Positions 55,768 through 64,000 are shown, numbered from the stretch's first letter. The stretch: 64,000 nucleotides of DNA from G963667675 sp964291545 (GCA_964291545.2 OZ219861.1:1054001-1118000), one strand, 5' to 3'. The notes: generated from the letters alone by a model not told the origin. Program-made: numbers and translations.

Positions 55768-58131
55768 TTGGAGAATGTACAAGGCACGGAACCGCCGGGG
55801 GACCGCCTCTCCCTGCTCAGCCAGGCCAGCCTGCGCATCAACGAGAGCCTGGACCTCGGAGAGGTCCTGCAGGGCGTGCTGGACAGCGCCCGGGCGTTGA
55901 CGGACGCGCGCTACGCTCTCATCACCACCCTGGACGACTCAGGCCAGGTGGACGACTTTCTCGTCGCCGGCCTCACCGGCGATCAGACCCGGCAACTCTG
56001 GCAGATGCCCGGCGCCCTGGAGTTGATCGGGTACCTGAGCGCGATGACCGGTCCGCTGCGGGTGGCGGACTTCGCCGCCCACGTCAGGTCGATGGGCCTG
56101 CCCGAGTTTCGCCCGCCCGTGCCCACCAGCTCATTCCTGGCCGTTCCCATACGTCACCGGGGCGTGAGCATGGGCAACATCCACGTGTCCAAGGATGAGC
56201 CCGGCGAGGAGTTCACCCGGGAGGACGAGGAGACTTTGGTCATGTTCGCCTCACAGGCGGCCCTGGTCATCGCCAACGCCCGGCGGCACCGCGAGGAGCA
56301 ACGGGCGAGGGCGGGCCTGGAGACGCTCATCGATACCACGCCGGTGGGAGTCGTCGTATTCGACATAAGGACGGGGGCTGTGGCCTCCTTCAACCCGGAG
56401 GCACGTCGGATTGTCGACGGGCTGCGGAATCCGGACCAGTCACCGGAGGACCTGCTCGAGTGGCTGACCGTGCGCCGCGCCGATGGGAGCGAGTTCTCGC
56501 TGCATGAGTTTCCACTGGCACGAGTTCTGAGCGACACCGAGACCGTCCGCGCCGAGGAGATCGTCATGGGGGTCCCCGACGGTCGGAGCGTGACCGTTCT
56601 GCTCAACGCCACGCCCATCCGCTCCGATGATGGGGAGTTGGAGTCGGTGGTGGTCACCATGCAGGACATGGCGGCCGTCGAGGAGCAGGAGCGGCTGCGG
56701 GCCGAGTTCCTGGGCATGGTGAGCCACGAGTTGCGGATGCCCCTGACCTCCATCCTGGGCTCGGTGACGGCGATGACGGAGTCGCCCGCGGACCTGGATC
56801 CCGCCGTGATGCGCCAGTTCCGCCGGATCATCCTCGACCAGGTGGGCAGCATGCGCACCCTCATCGACGATCTACTGGACGTGGCCCGCATCGAGACGGG
56901 GACGCTGCCGGTGGACCCGGATCCGGCGGAGGTGGCCGCGCTGGTGGACCGGGCCCGGAGCGCCTACACCAGCGCCGGGGGCCGGAACCATCTCGCAATC
57001 GAGATAGAGCCGGACCTGCCCCTGGTGATGGCCGATCGCAGGCGCATTGTCCAGGTCATCGGCAACCTGCTCTCCAACGCCGCCCGGCACTCGCCCGAGG
57101 ACTCGGTGATCAGGGTGTCCGCCGTGCGGGAGGGCGGTCACATCGAGGTCTCGGTGGCCGACCAGGGGCGGGGGATACCCGCCGACGACCTGCCGCTCCT
57201 GTTCCGAAAGTTCTTCCGCAGGGAGGACCGCGACGCGGCAGGCGACACAGGGCTGGGTCTGGCAATCTGCAAGGGGATAGTTGAGGCCCACGGGGGACGC
57301 ATCATGGCCTGGAGCGACGGCCCGGGCCTGGGGGCGCGGTTCGTCTTCACCCTGCCGGTGGTCCAGGAGGCGGAACCGGTTCGTCGCTCCACCCGCTCCC
57401 AGGACGCTGGAAATTCGGCGGGAACGGTGCTGGTGGTGGACGACGACCCTCTGATACTGCGGTCGGTGCGGGACATCCTTTCAACTGCTGGCTTCCGTAC
57501 GGTGGTGACGGCAGACCCGGAGGAGGCAATGGCGTTGATGGTTGAGCACAGCCCCAGCCTGGCATTGCTGGACCTGATGCTGCCGGAGCACGACGGCGAG
57601 GAACTTATGGGGGACATACTGTCCGTCTCCCGCATCCCGGTCATATTCCTCTCGGCGTACGGCAGGGACGACGTGGTCGCCAGGCTCCTGGAGAGGGGAG
57701 CCATCGACTACATTGCCAAGCCCTTCTCGCCCACGGAGCTTGTGGCCAGGGTGAGGGCGGCCCTGCGCCGGTTCGGGGAATCCCAGTTCCCTGAGCCGGA
57801 GGGGCCCTTCGTGCTGGGCGACCTGACAATCGACTACGCCACTCGCAGGGTGACGGTCTCGGGGCGTCCAACGCTGCTGACGCCCGCCGAGTTCGACCTG
57901 CTGGCGGCGCTCTCGATGGAGGCCGGTCGGGTGGTTCCCCACGACCGGCTGTTGAGGCGGGTGTGGAGTCCGGGCAAGCCGGGGAACCTGCGGGCGCTGC
58001 GCACCCTGATGATGGGACTGCGCCGCAAGCTGGGGGACGCCGCCGCCAATCCCACCTACATCTTCGCCGAGCCCCGCGTCGGGTACCGGATGCCGAAGGG
58101 GGAGGAGGCGGGAGGGGACAAGGAGGGGTGA
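55768..58131 (+). CDS. One-protein two-component system: GAF-PAS-HisKA-HATPase-REC-winged helix
   Basis: 787 residues, no membrane segment. GAF-like domain (~15-175), PAS-like (~185-305), HisKA with phospho-His H320 in MVSHELRMPLTS, HATPase_c (~415-530: NLLSNAARHS, DQGRGIP, GLGLAICKG), receiver (~550-665: VVDDDPLI, phospho-Asp D602 in LLDLMLPEHDG, Lys in IAKPFSP), and an OmpR-type winged helix (~690-780: LTPAEFDLLAAL, RVGYRMPKG). Sensor, kinase, receiver and DNA-binding output in one soluble chain is unusual. The start is TTG at 55768, 7 bases after GGAGG (55756-55760); the frame is open to 55690. The stop overlaps the next start as TGATG. It probably regulates its neighbours (inference). Confidence 0.9.
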   Translation: MENVQGTEPPGDRLSLLSQASLRINESLDLGEVLQGVLDSARALTDARYALITTLDDSGQVDDFLVAGLTGDQTRQLWQMPGALELIGYLSAMTGPLRVADFAAHVRSMGLPEFRPPVPTSSFLAVPIRHRGVSMGNIHVSKDEPGEEFTREDEETLVMFASQAALVIANARRHREEQRARAGLETLIDTTPVGVVVFDIRTGAVASFNPEARRIVDGLRNPDQSPEDLLEWLTVRRADGSEFSLHEFPLARVLSDTETVRAEEIVMGVPDGRSVTVLLNATPIRSDDGELESVVVTMQDMAAVEEQERLRAEFLGMVSHELRMPLTSILGSVTAMTESPADLDPAVMRQFRRIILDQVGSMRTLIDDLLDVARIETGTLPVDPDPAEVAALVDRARSAYTSAGGRNHLAIEIEPDLPLVMADRRRIVQVIGNLLSNAARHSPEDSVIRVSAVREGGHIEVSVADQGRGIPADDLPLLFRKFFRREDRDAAGDTGLGLAICKGIVEAHGGRIMAWSDGPGLGARFVFTLPVVQEAEPVRRSTRSQDAGNSAGTVLVVDDDPLILRSVRDILSTAGFRTVVTADPEEAMALMVEHSPSLALLDLMLPEHDGEELMGDILSVSRIPVIFLSAYGRDDVVARLLERGAIDYIAKPFSPTELVARVRAALRRFGESQFPEPEGPFVLGDLTIDYATRRVTVSGRPTLLTPAEFDLLAALSMEAGRVVPHDRLLRRVWSPGKPGNLRALRTLMMGLRRKLGDAAANPTYIFAEPRVGYRMPKGEEAGGDKEG

Positions 58132-59675
58132 TGAGGCTTCGGGGCGGAGTCCGCACGGGCGCGGCGTCGGCCCTTGCCGCCGTGCTGCTGGGTCTCACGG
58201 CAGCGGGCTGCACCGACCCGCCGGCGCTTACGCCACCACCGGAACCGACATCGACGGCGACTCTTCTTCCTCCGCCGACGCCTACGGCAACGCCTGCTCC
58301 CTCACCGCCGACGCCGAAACCCACACCAACCTCAACCGCTGTTCCCCCACCGACGCCGGAGCCGACGCCCACGGCAACGCCTGTTCCCTCACCACCGACG
58401 CCGGAACCCACACCAACCTCAACCGCTGTTCCCCCACCGACGCCGGAGCCGACACCAACGTCAATGCCAACTCTCACTCCCGAGGAGGCGGCCCACGCCG
58501 CGCTGTCGCAGCTGCTCCCGTGGTACGACGATCCACCGTACCCGCTGGCCGTCGTGCCCTTCGTCGAGGTGTGGCTGCGCGACCCGGACCTGGGCCGGGA
58601 CTTGGCGCAGGCCCCCTGGGTCATCGACGGCATCACTGCCCCATTGGAGCACAACACGCCCTACGGGCTGGGCAACCTCTACGACCATGACCCGGTGTTG
58701 GCGCGCCGGGCGCTGGCATACAGCACGGAGGAGCCGGTGCGGACCCGCAACATCCACATCCTCAACGTCCTGGGCGACATGGCGCGGGATGACCCTGACA
58801 GCCTCAAACTCCTGCAGGCCCAGGAGTGGTTCGCGGACGGCCTCTCACCGGAGGAGCGGGCTTTCGTCATCGTCCTGGAGAAGGTGGCGTACCATGACAC
58901 CCTGTACCCCGACCTGCTCGCAGAACGGTTCACCCTGGAAACGACCGTCGATCTGCCCTTGAGCGGCGAGATCGTCCTTTGGGCTTTTGGCCGTGATCCT
59001 ATTGAAGGCAACGTCCTGGAGGCGATGGGGCACGGTGCCCTGGCGGCCGAGCGGGTGATGGCCAGCCCGTTTCCGGTGACCGATCTCATCATGCTGCAGG
59101 TCAACGCCGAGCGTTACGGCGGCGGATTTGGCGGGGTGAATCGCTCGGACTCCATCGTGACGTCCATAGGGAGCGACTGGGAGGATTTCGCCCACGCGCC
59201 TCTTCTGTACCACGAGGTCGCCCACTACTACCTGGGGCACGAGATCGGACCGTTCTGGCTGGTGGAGGGCGGCGCCGACTTCGTAATGGCATACGCGCAG
59301 GAGTGGGACGGCACGGAGGATTGGGACGGCCAGGTGCCTCTGTTCGAGGGCAACGAGTATGCAGGCAGAAAGTGGTGCCTGGACAACGGCGTTTCCAACG
59401 CCGCCGCGCTTGCGGAGGCCGATCCGGAGTTTGCGGGCCCGTGCAGCTACTCCCTCGGCCGATACCTGCTGACCCATGTGTTCAACACCATCGGGGAGGC
59501 TGCGTTCTCCTCGGCGATGGCGGAGCTGTACAGGTCATACACTCAGTTCCAGTTCTATCCGAGTGAGGAGCAGGTATATCAGGTGTTCCTCAATCACACT
59601 CCGCCGGACGGGGAGGAGGCGTTCCTCGATGTGTACCGCCGGTTTCACGGCGGGCCGTTCATCGACGGGGTGTGA
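58131..59675 (+). CDS. Lipoprotein zinc metalloprotease with Pro/Thr-rich stalk
   Basis: 514 residues. The lipobox LTAAGC (Cys ~27) is followed by a ~95-residue Pro/Thr/Ser stalk made of 29-residue repeats, then a globular domain. The Zn site is H361-E-V-A-H365 (YHEVAHYYLGHE) with a third ligand candidate E379 in WLVEGGADF, that is HExxH-x13-E, as in gluzincin 'peptidase MA'-like proteins. Two Cys (KWCLDNG, GPCSYS) follow. ATG 58131 shares its A with the kinase TGA (TGATG), so the two are translationally coupled. It probably acts at the cell surface; the GG-tailed array is a possible substrate set (inference). Confidence 0.85.
   Translation: MRLRGGVRTGAASALAAVLLGLTAAGCTDPPALTPPPEPTSTATLLPPPTPTATPAPSPPTPKPTPTSTAVPPPTPEPTPTATPVPSPPTPEPTPTSTAVPPPTPEPTPTSMPTLTPEEAAHAALSQLLPWYDDPPYPLAVVPFVEVWLRDPDLGRDLAQAPWVIDGITAPLEHNTPYGLGNLYDHDPVLARRALAYSTEEPVRTRNIHILNVLGDMARDDPDSLKLLQAQEWFADGLSPEERAFVIVLEKVAYHDTLYPDLLAERFTLETTVDLPLSGEIVLWAFGRDPIEGNVLEAMGHGALAAERVMASPFPVTDLIMLQVNAERYGGGFGGVNRSDSIVTSIGSDWEDFAHAPLLYHEVAHYYLGHEIGPFWLVEGGADFVMAYAQEWDGTEDWDGQVPLFEGNEYAGRKWCLDNGVSNAAALAEADPEFAGPCSYSLGRYLLTHVFNTIGEAAFSSAMAELYRSYTQFQFYPSEEQVYQVFLNHTPPDGEEAFLDVYRRFHGGPFIDGV
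58275..58455 (+). repeat. 87-bp in-frame tandem repeat coding the Pro/Thr stalk
   Basis: About two copies with an 87-bp period (58321 repeats at 58408), with partial copies at both ends. Each encodes 29 residues of PTPEPTPT/STAVPPP type. Near-identity at DNA level implies recent slippage, so stalk length probably varies between strains. Confidence 0.8.
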
Positions 59676-59755
59676 TGAGTTCACAGTCCGCGTTGGCTTT
59701 CGAGCATTAAGGGCGTGGGGGACCGCTTCGTTCTATTGCTGACATCAGGAATTGG

Positions 59756-59968
59756 GTGGTCGCCGACCAAGAGATTGCCGCAGCGGCGCGTCTTCGCGCG
59801 ATGTGCCCTGGCGCCGTCAACGTCTTGATGGAGCGGGGCGGCTACCGGGCGCTGCACAGCTTCGGAGCCGGTTCCACCCCGCTCATGGGTATGGCTATGC
59901 TGGATAGCCACAGCCGGAACATCGAGGTGGTAAGTGGAGGTTCCGTCGTTATAGAGGTCAGGGCATAG
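59756..59968 (+). CDS. Uncertain small ORF
   Basis: 70 residues from GTG, no clear ribosome site. The product (AAAARLRAMCPGAVNVLMER, then MGMAMLDSHSRNIEVV) is not one I recognise. Third-position G/C is moderately high, so it may be a real gene or the end of a decayed one. The antisense frame 59681-60013 looks no better. Nothing else is visible in the gap 59676-60159. Confidence 0.25.
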   Translation: MVADQEIAAAARLRAMCPGAVNVLMERGGYRALHSFGAGSTPLMGMAMLDSHSRNIEVVSGGSVVIEVRA

Positions 59969-60159
59969 TCTTATTGGAGACGGGCCACTCCGCTCTGCCC
60001 TATCGGGCCACATTAGCTAGCAGAGGACGAGGGAGCGTCACAGGCGACCCCAGCCACATCTCAAATATGGTGCTATCTATCGTCCCCTTCGGCCCACCAC
60101 GTGCCTGGACGGGATAGACTGCACCCGCGTCCCAAACGGGGCAGCCTGGTCCATCGCAG

Positions 60160-60543
60160 TTACGTCTGCATTATCTGGATCAGGTTGCCGCAAGTGTCGT
60201 CGAAGACCGCAATAGTGACGTTGGGTACTTCTGTCGGCTCCATCGTAAACCCTACGCCCAGTGACTTCAGCTTCTCATATTCCGCGCGGATGTCCGTAAC
60301 GGCAAAGGACGCCGCTGGGATGCCTTGGTCAAATATCCCTTTCTGATATGCCTGTGCTACCGGGTTTTCATTTGGTTCGAGCAGAAGCTCGGTCCCCTCT
60401 GGGTCATCGGGCGAGACGACGGTAAGCCACTTGAATTCCCCCACAGGGACGTCATGCTTCTTCACAAAGCCCAGGACCTCCGTGTAGAACCTCAGGGCTT
60501 CGTCCTGGTCACTTACGAAAACGCTGGTGAGTGTAATGCGCAC
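60160..60543 (-). CDS. VOC-superfamily (glyoxalase/bleomycin-resistance-like) protein
   Basis: 127 residues with the paired beta-alpha-beta-beta-beta fold. The first half is ITLTSVFVSDQDEALRFYTE, LGFVKKHD and WLTVVSPDD; the second half is AASFAVTDIRAEYEKLKSLG, VTIAVFDDTCGNLIQIMQT. The usual metal ligands are only partly evident: E in GTELLLEP and near the C-terminus N/Q instead of E/H, so it may bind or alter a small molecule without classic glyoxalase activity. The start is ATG at 60543. It stands alone. Confidence 0.88.
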   Translation of the reverse strand: MRITLTSVFVSDQDEALRFYTEVLGFVKKHDVPVGEFKWLTVVSPDDPEGTELLLEPNENPVAQAYQKGIFDQGIPAASFAVTDIRAEYEKLKSLGVGFTMEPTEVPNVTIAVFDDTCGNLIQIMQT

Positions 60544-60560
60544 ACCGGCCTCGCTTTCTC

Positions 60561-60589
60561 TTAATATCTATCGTCATATCTATCGTCAA
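60561..60589 (-). promoter_or_regulatory. Candidate promoter of the VOC gene, within a 12-bp tandem duplication
   Basis: Minus strand TTGACG (60589-60584), 17-bp spacer, TATTAA (60566-60561). The spacer and part of the boxes come from a perfect tandem 12-mer (ATATCTATCGTC at 60564-60575 and 60576-60587). The transcript start would be ~15 bases before the ATG. I see nothing else in 60590-60825. Confidence 0.5.
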
Positions 60590-60825
60590 AATAGGCCCAC
60601 GCCAGTCAACAGTCTAGTCCCGGCGGAATCCAACACTAAATCCCTGCCCAATTAGGCGCACCAGAGCACGTGCTAGCGTTGATATGCGATCGCGCAGGGC
60701 ATCCGCGGCGGGCTGGGGCTTTCGGGCTGGCGACCGCGGCGAAACGAGTAGGCACACGAACGGAAAGCAGTGTCCGGGCGTTCGTGAAAGCCCCAAACGC
60801 CCGCGTGTAAAGTGGTCCAAGAACC

Positions 60826-60902
60826 TGGTGGGCCCGGATAGACTCGAACTATCGACCTCGGTCTTATCAGGACCGCGCTCTAACCACCTGAGCTACGGGC
60901 CC
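60826..60902 (-). tRNA. tRNA-Ile (GAU)
   Basis: Minus-strand cloverleaf. Acceptor GGGCCCG with CGGGCCC, D stem GCTC/GAGC, anticodon stem CGGTC/GACCG around loop CTGATAA (anticodon GAT), T-arm GATAG TTCGAGT CTATC, discriminator A, and an encoded CCA (60828-60826). It stands alone, not inside an rRNA operon in this window. Confidence 0.96.
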
Positions 60903-60990
60903 ACGCTGCTGACCACGAAATTATATCAATGCCCTCCAAGGCCCACAAGCCGCATGAGACGCCCGACCCGCCCGTCACTCCTGCCCCCAC

Positions 60991-61023
60991 TGTCATTCCG
61001 AGGAGCGCAGCGACGAGGAATCT
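60991..61023. repeat. Imperfect palindrome of REP type
   Basis: ATTCCGAGGAGCGCAGCGAC followed by GAGGAAT forms an imperfect inverted repeat. This kind of sequence is a common dispersed element in many bacterial genomes, to my recollection. There is one copy in the window. The gap 60903-61428 otherwise holds only this and the palindrome at 61351; short frames there look spurious. Confidence 0.4.
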
Positions 61024-61350
61024 AAAACTCCCGACCAGCGGCCGCCGTAGCGTCACTGACATTTCCCCCTTGCCTTCTCGCCTGCCTGCCCATACCCTGT
61101 TATCAGGCAGGGCAACCCAGCCGCCGCTGGTGGCGCCGGTCAAATGGGACTCAGTGGAACAGCGCTGAAATTTCGGCCCCCGGCCTGTGGCTCTAAATGG
61201 CTCAAAATGTCTCTACAAAAAAATGTCCCGCAGGCGTCATTGCCTGGCCGCCAGCTTCCAAAGCCCACGACGGAATGGCCGTTTTTCCCGCTGTGCATAT
61301 CCGTACTTGTCCCAGGTCCAGAGACATTTGTATAGGTTCGGCCCAGGATA

Positions 61351-61415
61351 GGCTGCCCGTTCGTCCTGAGGCTCTCGAAGAGGGAACGGGCAGCCGGCGT
61401 AACGCAAGGGTTCCC
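61351..61415. repeat. Palindromic dispersed repeat, copy 2
   Basis: Arms 61351-61360 and 61386-61395 pair perfectly (GGCTGCCCGT with ACGGGCAGCC). Compared with copy 1 at 20349, one T-A pair is replaced by C-G, so pairing is preserved. The inner CCTGAGGCTCTCGAAG and the right flank AACGCAAGGGTTCCC are shared. Confidence 0.7.
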
Positions 61416-61428
61416 GGCCCGCCTGCAA

Positions 61429-61458
61429 TTGACAAAGCTAACCTTCAACTGTTACGAT
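61429..61458 (+). promoter_or_regulatory. Promoter of the ilvBN T-box transcript
   Basis: Perfect TTGACA (61429-61434), an 18-bp spacer and TACGAT (61453-61458, 4 of 6). The predicted start, near 61465, lies just before T-box stem I. Confidence 0.65.
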
Positions 61459-61487
61459 TCTAAGGTTAAAAATTTCACTATCTCCGC

Positions 61488-61742
61488 TACGAAAGGGAGT
61501 AGTAGGAGCGCTCCGTCCCAGAGAGTCGGCGGTTGGTGCAAGCCGGTGACGGAAAGGCCCTGAACTCGCCCTGGAGCGGCCCGCCTGAACCAAGAGTAGG
61601 GCGCGGCGGTAGACACCGTTAAACGTCATCAAGTCGTTCCGGAAACCTGAAGCAGGGCCATGAGCCGGCACACAAGTTACCGGAAAAGAGGGGTGGTACC
61701 GCGGGAACCATGAGCCCGTCCCTTCGAGGGGACGGGTTTTTT
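61488..61742 (+). promoter_or_regulatory. T-box riboswitch, leucine-type specifier, controlling ilvBN
   Basis: All main T-box parts can be read in order: stem I base with AGGGAGTAGTAGG; AGAGAGTCGGCGGTTGGTGC (61531-61550); the specifier loop GAACTCG, where CTC is a Leu codon; the T-box proper GGGTGGTACCGCGG (61691-61704); then the terminator. The variable base in TGGT is T, which pairs with discriminator A73 of tRNA-Leu. Uncharged tRNA-Leu should favour the antiterminator and switch on ilvB and ilvN. The specifier reading is by pattern; Ile is the alternative. Confidence 0.88.
61715..61742 (+). terminator. T-box intrinsic terminator
   Basis: Stem CCCGTCCC (61715-61722) with GGGACGGG (61729-61736), loop TTCGAG, then six T (61737-61742). 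It lies 24 bases before ilvB and competes with the T-box antiterminator. Confidence 0.92.
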
Positions 61743-61765
61743 GTATTCCTGGATACGGAGACGAC

Positions 61766-63460
61766 ATGGAGATTACCGGCGCAGAAATTGTTTGTGAAAG
61801 CCTCCTCAAAGAGGACGTAGACGTAATGTTCGGCCTCCCCGGAGGGGCGGTCTTGCCGCTCTATGGCGTCCTCTCCGGGTACCCCGGCATCCGCCACGTC
61901 CTCGTCAGGCACGAGCAGGCCGCCATCATGGCTGCCGACGGCTATGCCCGCGCCACCGGCAGGGTGGGCGTCTGCACCGCCACCTCCGGCCCCGGCGCCA
62001 CCAACCTGGTCACCGGCATCGCCGGCGCCATGATGGACTCCATTCCGGTGGTGATCATCACCGGACAGGTGCCCCGCGCCGCCATCGGCCGCGACGCTTT
62101 CCAGGAGACCGACGTCACCGGCATAACCTTGCCCATCACCAAGCACAGCTACCTCGTGATGCAGGCCGCCGACATCGCTCCGGCGATAAAAGAGGCCTTC
62201 CACATCGCCCGCACCGGCAGGCCCGGACCGGTATTGGTGGACATACCCAAGGACGTGCTGTTGGACGAGCGCGCCGAGTTCGTCTGGCCTGACCAGGTCA
62301 GCCTGCCCGGCTACAACCCCCCCGGCGCGGCCGACCACGGGCAAATCGCCCGCGCCGCCGAGTTGATTAACCAGGCCGAGCGCCCGGTGATTTTCGCCGG
62401 CCATGGAGTCCTCATATCTCACGCCTATGAAGAACTGGCCCAACTCGCCGAGAAGGCCCAGATTCCCGTGGCCCCCACTCTGCTGGGCATCGGTTCATTC
62501 CCCACCGACCACTATCTCAACATGGGGATGTCCGGCATGCACGGCTGGGCCCACTCCAGCCTTGCCATCGATGAAGCCGACCTGCTCATATCGCTGGGCA
62601 TGAGGTTCGACGACCGCATTACCGGACGGCTCAAGGACTTCGCCCCCAACGCCAAGATTGTCCACGTCGACGTCGACCCTTCTGAAATAGACAAGAACGT
62701 CAGGGCCACTGCCCCCGTCGTCGGCAACGTCAAGCAGGTGCTCCGGCAGTTGCTCCCGCTGGTCGAGTCCAACGTCCACATGGACTGGCTGCGGCGCGTC
62801 GACGCCCTGCGCAGCGAGCATCCGCCCATGTTGATCCGGCAGACCGACGGCCTGTTGCCCCAGTTCGTGCTCAGGTCCCTCACCGAGGCAACGCAGGGAC
62901 GGGCCATCATCGTCACCGGCGTCGGCCAGCACCAGATGTGGGCCGCCCAGTTCTGTGCCTTTGCCGAACCTAACACGCTGATTACCTCCGGCGGCCTGGG
63001 CTCCATGGGGTACGAGGTCCCCGGCGCCCTGGGCGCCAAGATGGGCCGCCCTGACAAGACCGTCTGGTCCATAGCCGGCGACGGCGGCTTCCAGATGACC
63101 ATGTGCGACCTCGCCACCGCCGTCGAAAACAACATCGACGTCAAGTTCGCCATTTTCAACAACGGCAGCCTGGGCATGGTCCACCAGTGGCAGGACCTCT
63201 TCTACGATAAGGACTATTTCGCCACCGTCTACTCCGGCAACCCCGACTTTGTGAAGCTGGCCGAGGCCTACGGCATCCCCGGCGTCCGGGTCACCGCAAA
63301 GGAACAGGTGGCCGGCGCCATCCAGCAGGCCATGGAGACCCCGGGCCCCGCGGTCATCGACTTCGTGGTCACCCGGGAGGAGAACGTCTATCCCATGATC
63401 CCTGCAGGGGAGTCGGTGAACGAAATGATGGAAGAGCCCATCCCCGAGAGCATCGAATAG
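61766..63460 (+). CDS. ilvB: Acetolactate synthase large (catalytic) subunit
   Basis: 564 residues; the thiamine-diphosphate enzyme that makes acetolactate or acetohydroxybutyrate for Val, Leu and Ile. The N-terminal PYR domain has MFGLPGGAVLPLY and the catalytic Glu in LVRHEQAAIMAADGYAR. The middle domain is FAD-binding (GMRFDDRITGRL, FAPNAKIVHVDVDPSEIDK). The C-terminal PP domain has GLGSMGYEVPGALGAKMG and the TPP motif GDGGFQMTMCDLATAVENN ... FNNGSLGMVHQWQ. The length is normal. ATG 61766 comes after GGAGACGAC. Controlled by the T-box; ilvN follows 24 bases later. Confidence 0.97.
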   Translation: MEITGAEIVCESLLKEDVDVMFGLPGGAVLPLYGVLSGYPGIRHVLVRHEQAAIMAADGYARATGRVGVCTATSGPGATNLVTGIAGAMMDSIPVVIITGQVPRAAIGRDAFQETDVTGITLPITKHSYLVMQAADIAPAIKEAFHIARTGRPGPVLVDIPKDVLLDERAEFVWPDQVSLPGYNPPGAADHGQIARAAELINQAERPVIFAGHGVLISHAYEELAQLAEKAQIPVAPTLLGIGSFPTDHYLNMGMSGMHGWAHSSLAIDEADLLISLGMRFDDRITGRLKDFAPNAKIVHVDVDPSEIDKNVRATAPVVGNVKQVLRQLLPLVESNVHMDWLRRVDALRSEHPPMLIRQTDGLLPQFVLRSLTEATQGRAIIVTGVGQHQMWAAQFCAFAEPNTLITSGGLGSMGYEVPGALGAKMGRPDKTVWSIAGDGGFQMTMCDLATAVENNIDVKFAIFNNGSLGMVHQWQDLFYDKDYFATVYSGNPDFVKLAEAYGIPGVRVTAKEQVAGAIQQAMETPGPAVIDFVVTREENVYPMIPAGESVNEMMEEPIPESIE

Positions 63461-63484
63461 GACCCTGAATAGAGTATTAGCCTG

Positions 63485-64000
63485 ATGAACCCCAACGAAC
63501 AGCACCATACCTTAGTGGCCCTGGTGGAGGACCGCCCCGGCGTACTCACCCGGATAGCCAGCATGTTCCGCCGCCGCGGCTTCAACATCGCCAGCCTCGC
63601 CGTGGGCAAGAGCGAGCAGCCCGGCCTTTCCCGCATGACCTTCGTGGTTACCGGCGACGAGGACACCGTGTCCCAGGTTACCAAGCAGCTCGACAAGCTC
63701 ATCGAAGTCATCCGGGTGTCCAACATCAGCAGCGAGGAGATGGTCGCCAGGGAGTTGGCCCTGGTCAAGGTCAAGGCCACCGCCGAGTCGCGGGCTGAAA
63801 TCATCCAGATAGTCAACCTGTTCCGGGCCGGCATCGTAGACGTGGGCGCCCAGTCCATGGTCATTGAGGTCACCGGAGAGGAAGACAAGATCAGCGCCTT
63901 GCACGACCTTCTGGAGCCCTTCGGAATCGTCGAGATGCTCCGCACCGGCGTGGTGGCCATGGTCCGGGGACAGTCCAACGGCCGCGGCAACGACGACGTA
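63485..64000 (+). CDS. ilvN: Acetolactate synthase small (regulatory) subunit, cut by window end
   Basis: 172 codons are visible with no stop; the frame runs off the window, so at most a few residues should be missing. The N-terminal ACT domain (~8-80) has LVALVEDRPGVLTRIASMF and FNIASLAVGKSEQPGLSRM. The C-terminal part has ELALVKVKA, IVNLFRAGIVDVG and IEVTGEEDKISALHDLLEPFGI. It binds IlvB and gives feedback control by branched-chain amino acids, usually valine. The start is ATG at 63485. Confidence 0.94.
   Translation, partial: MNPNEQHHTLVALVEDRPGVLTRIASMFRRRGFNIASLAVGKSEQPGLSRMTFVVTGDEDTVSQVTKQLDKLIEVIRVSNISSEEMVARELALVKVKATAESRAEIIQIVNLFRAGIVDVGAQSMVIEVTGEEDKISALHDLLEPFGIVEMLRTGVVAMVRGQSNGRGNDDV

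Noticed and set aside
58275..58455. CRISPR-like repeat
   Set aside because: The repeats are adjacent, in frame and code for a Pro/Thr stalk. There are no spacers, and no cas genes lie in the window.
59681..60013. 110-residue minus-strand frame over the uncertain plus-strand ORF
   Set aside because: Low-complexity composition typical of an antisense shadow, and no ribosome site.

Overview
The window is a 64 kb piece of a G+C-rich bacterial chromosome. The gene content suggests Chloroflexota, probably a Dehalococcoidia/SAR202-like lineage. This is an inference from the mix of phosphotriesterase-like, SMP-30, NHL-propeller and amidohydrolase genes, a CADD-type protein, a Leu-type T-box before ilvBN, and many GTG/TTG starts with strong AGGAGG ribosome sites. 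No 16S gene is present to confirm it. UAG, UGA and UAA all act as ordinary stops. Three tRNAs (Pro-CGG, Lys-UUU, Ile-GAU) carry an encoded CCA.

1-9.7 kb: an aspartic-protease-like fragment, a GNAT gene with an apparently leaderless promoter, metabolic enzymes of the phosphotriesterase, CADD, NHL and SMP-30 families, a secreted nuclease lipoprotein, a YihY/BrkB membrane protein, then larE-larC-larB for the nickel-pincer cofactor. larB seems to start at ATA. 9.7-28.2 kb: tRNA-Pro, a TlpA-like lipoprotein, mfd, proBA, a split transketolase, an amidohydrolase, otsAB, an alpha/beta hydrolase, a RimJ/L-type GNAT, a rhomboid protease and secA.

28.4-33.0 kb: one 1501-residue gene joins a sacsin-like GHKL ATPase head to an SF2 helicase tail. 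It is visibly less G+C-rich than its neighbours and is a candidate single-gene defence system. 33-42.5 kb: rpoB-rpoC-pyrD form a tightly packed minus-strand operon behind a clear sigma-A promoter.

42.7-55.5 kb, next to tRNA-Lys: an array of secreted multi-domain beta-sandwich proteins (Calx-beta, cadherin-like, He_PIG and FN3-like modules). Every member of the beta-sandwich family with an intact C-terminus, and one 62-residue small protein, ends in Gly-Gly-(Met/Leu/Val). The two glycines use a different codon pair in all seven, so the tail looks selected at protein level and may be an undescribed sorting or processing signal. One member is split by an in-frame amber codon, and three share a 5' leader hairpin. 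A Cache-domain lipoprotein sits among them. Diverging from the array are a one-protein phosphorelay (GAF-PAS-HisKA-HATPase-REC-wHTH) and a translationally coupled lipoprotein zinc protease, which may regulate or process the array.

59.7-64 kb: a low-confidence small ORF, a VOC protein, tRNA-Ile, dispersed palindromic repeats, and a leucine-type T-box with terminator ahead of ilvB and ilvN. ilvN runs off the window end.
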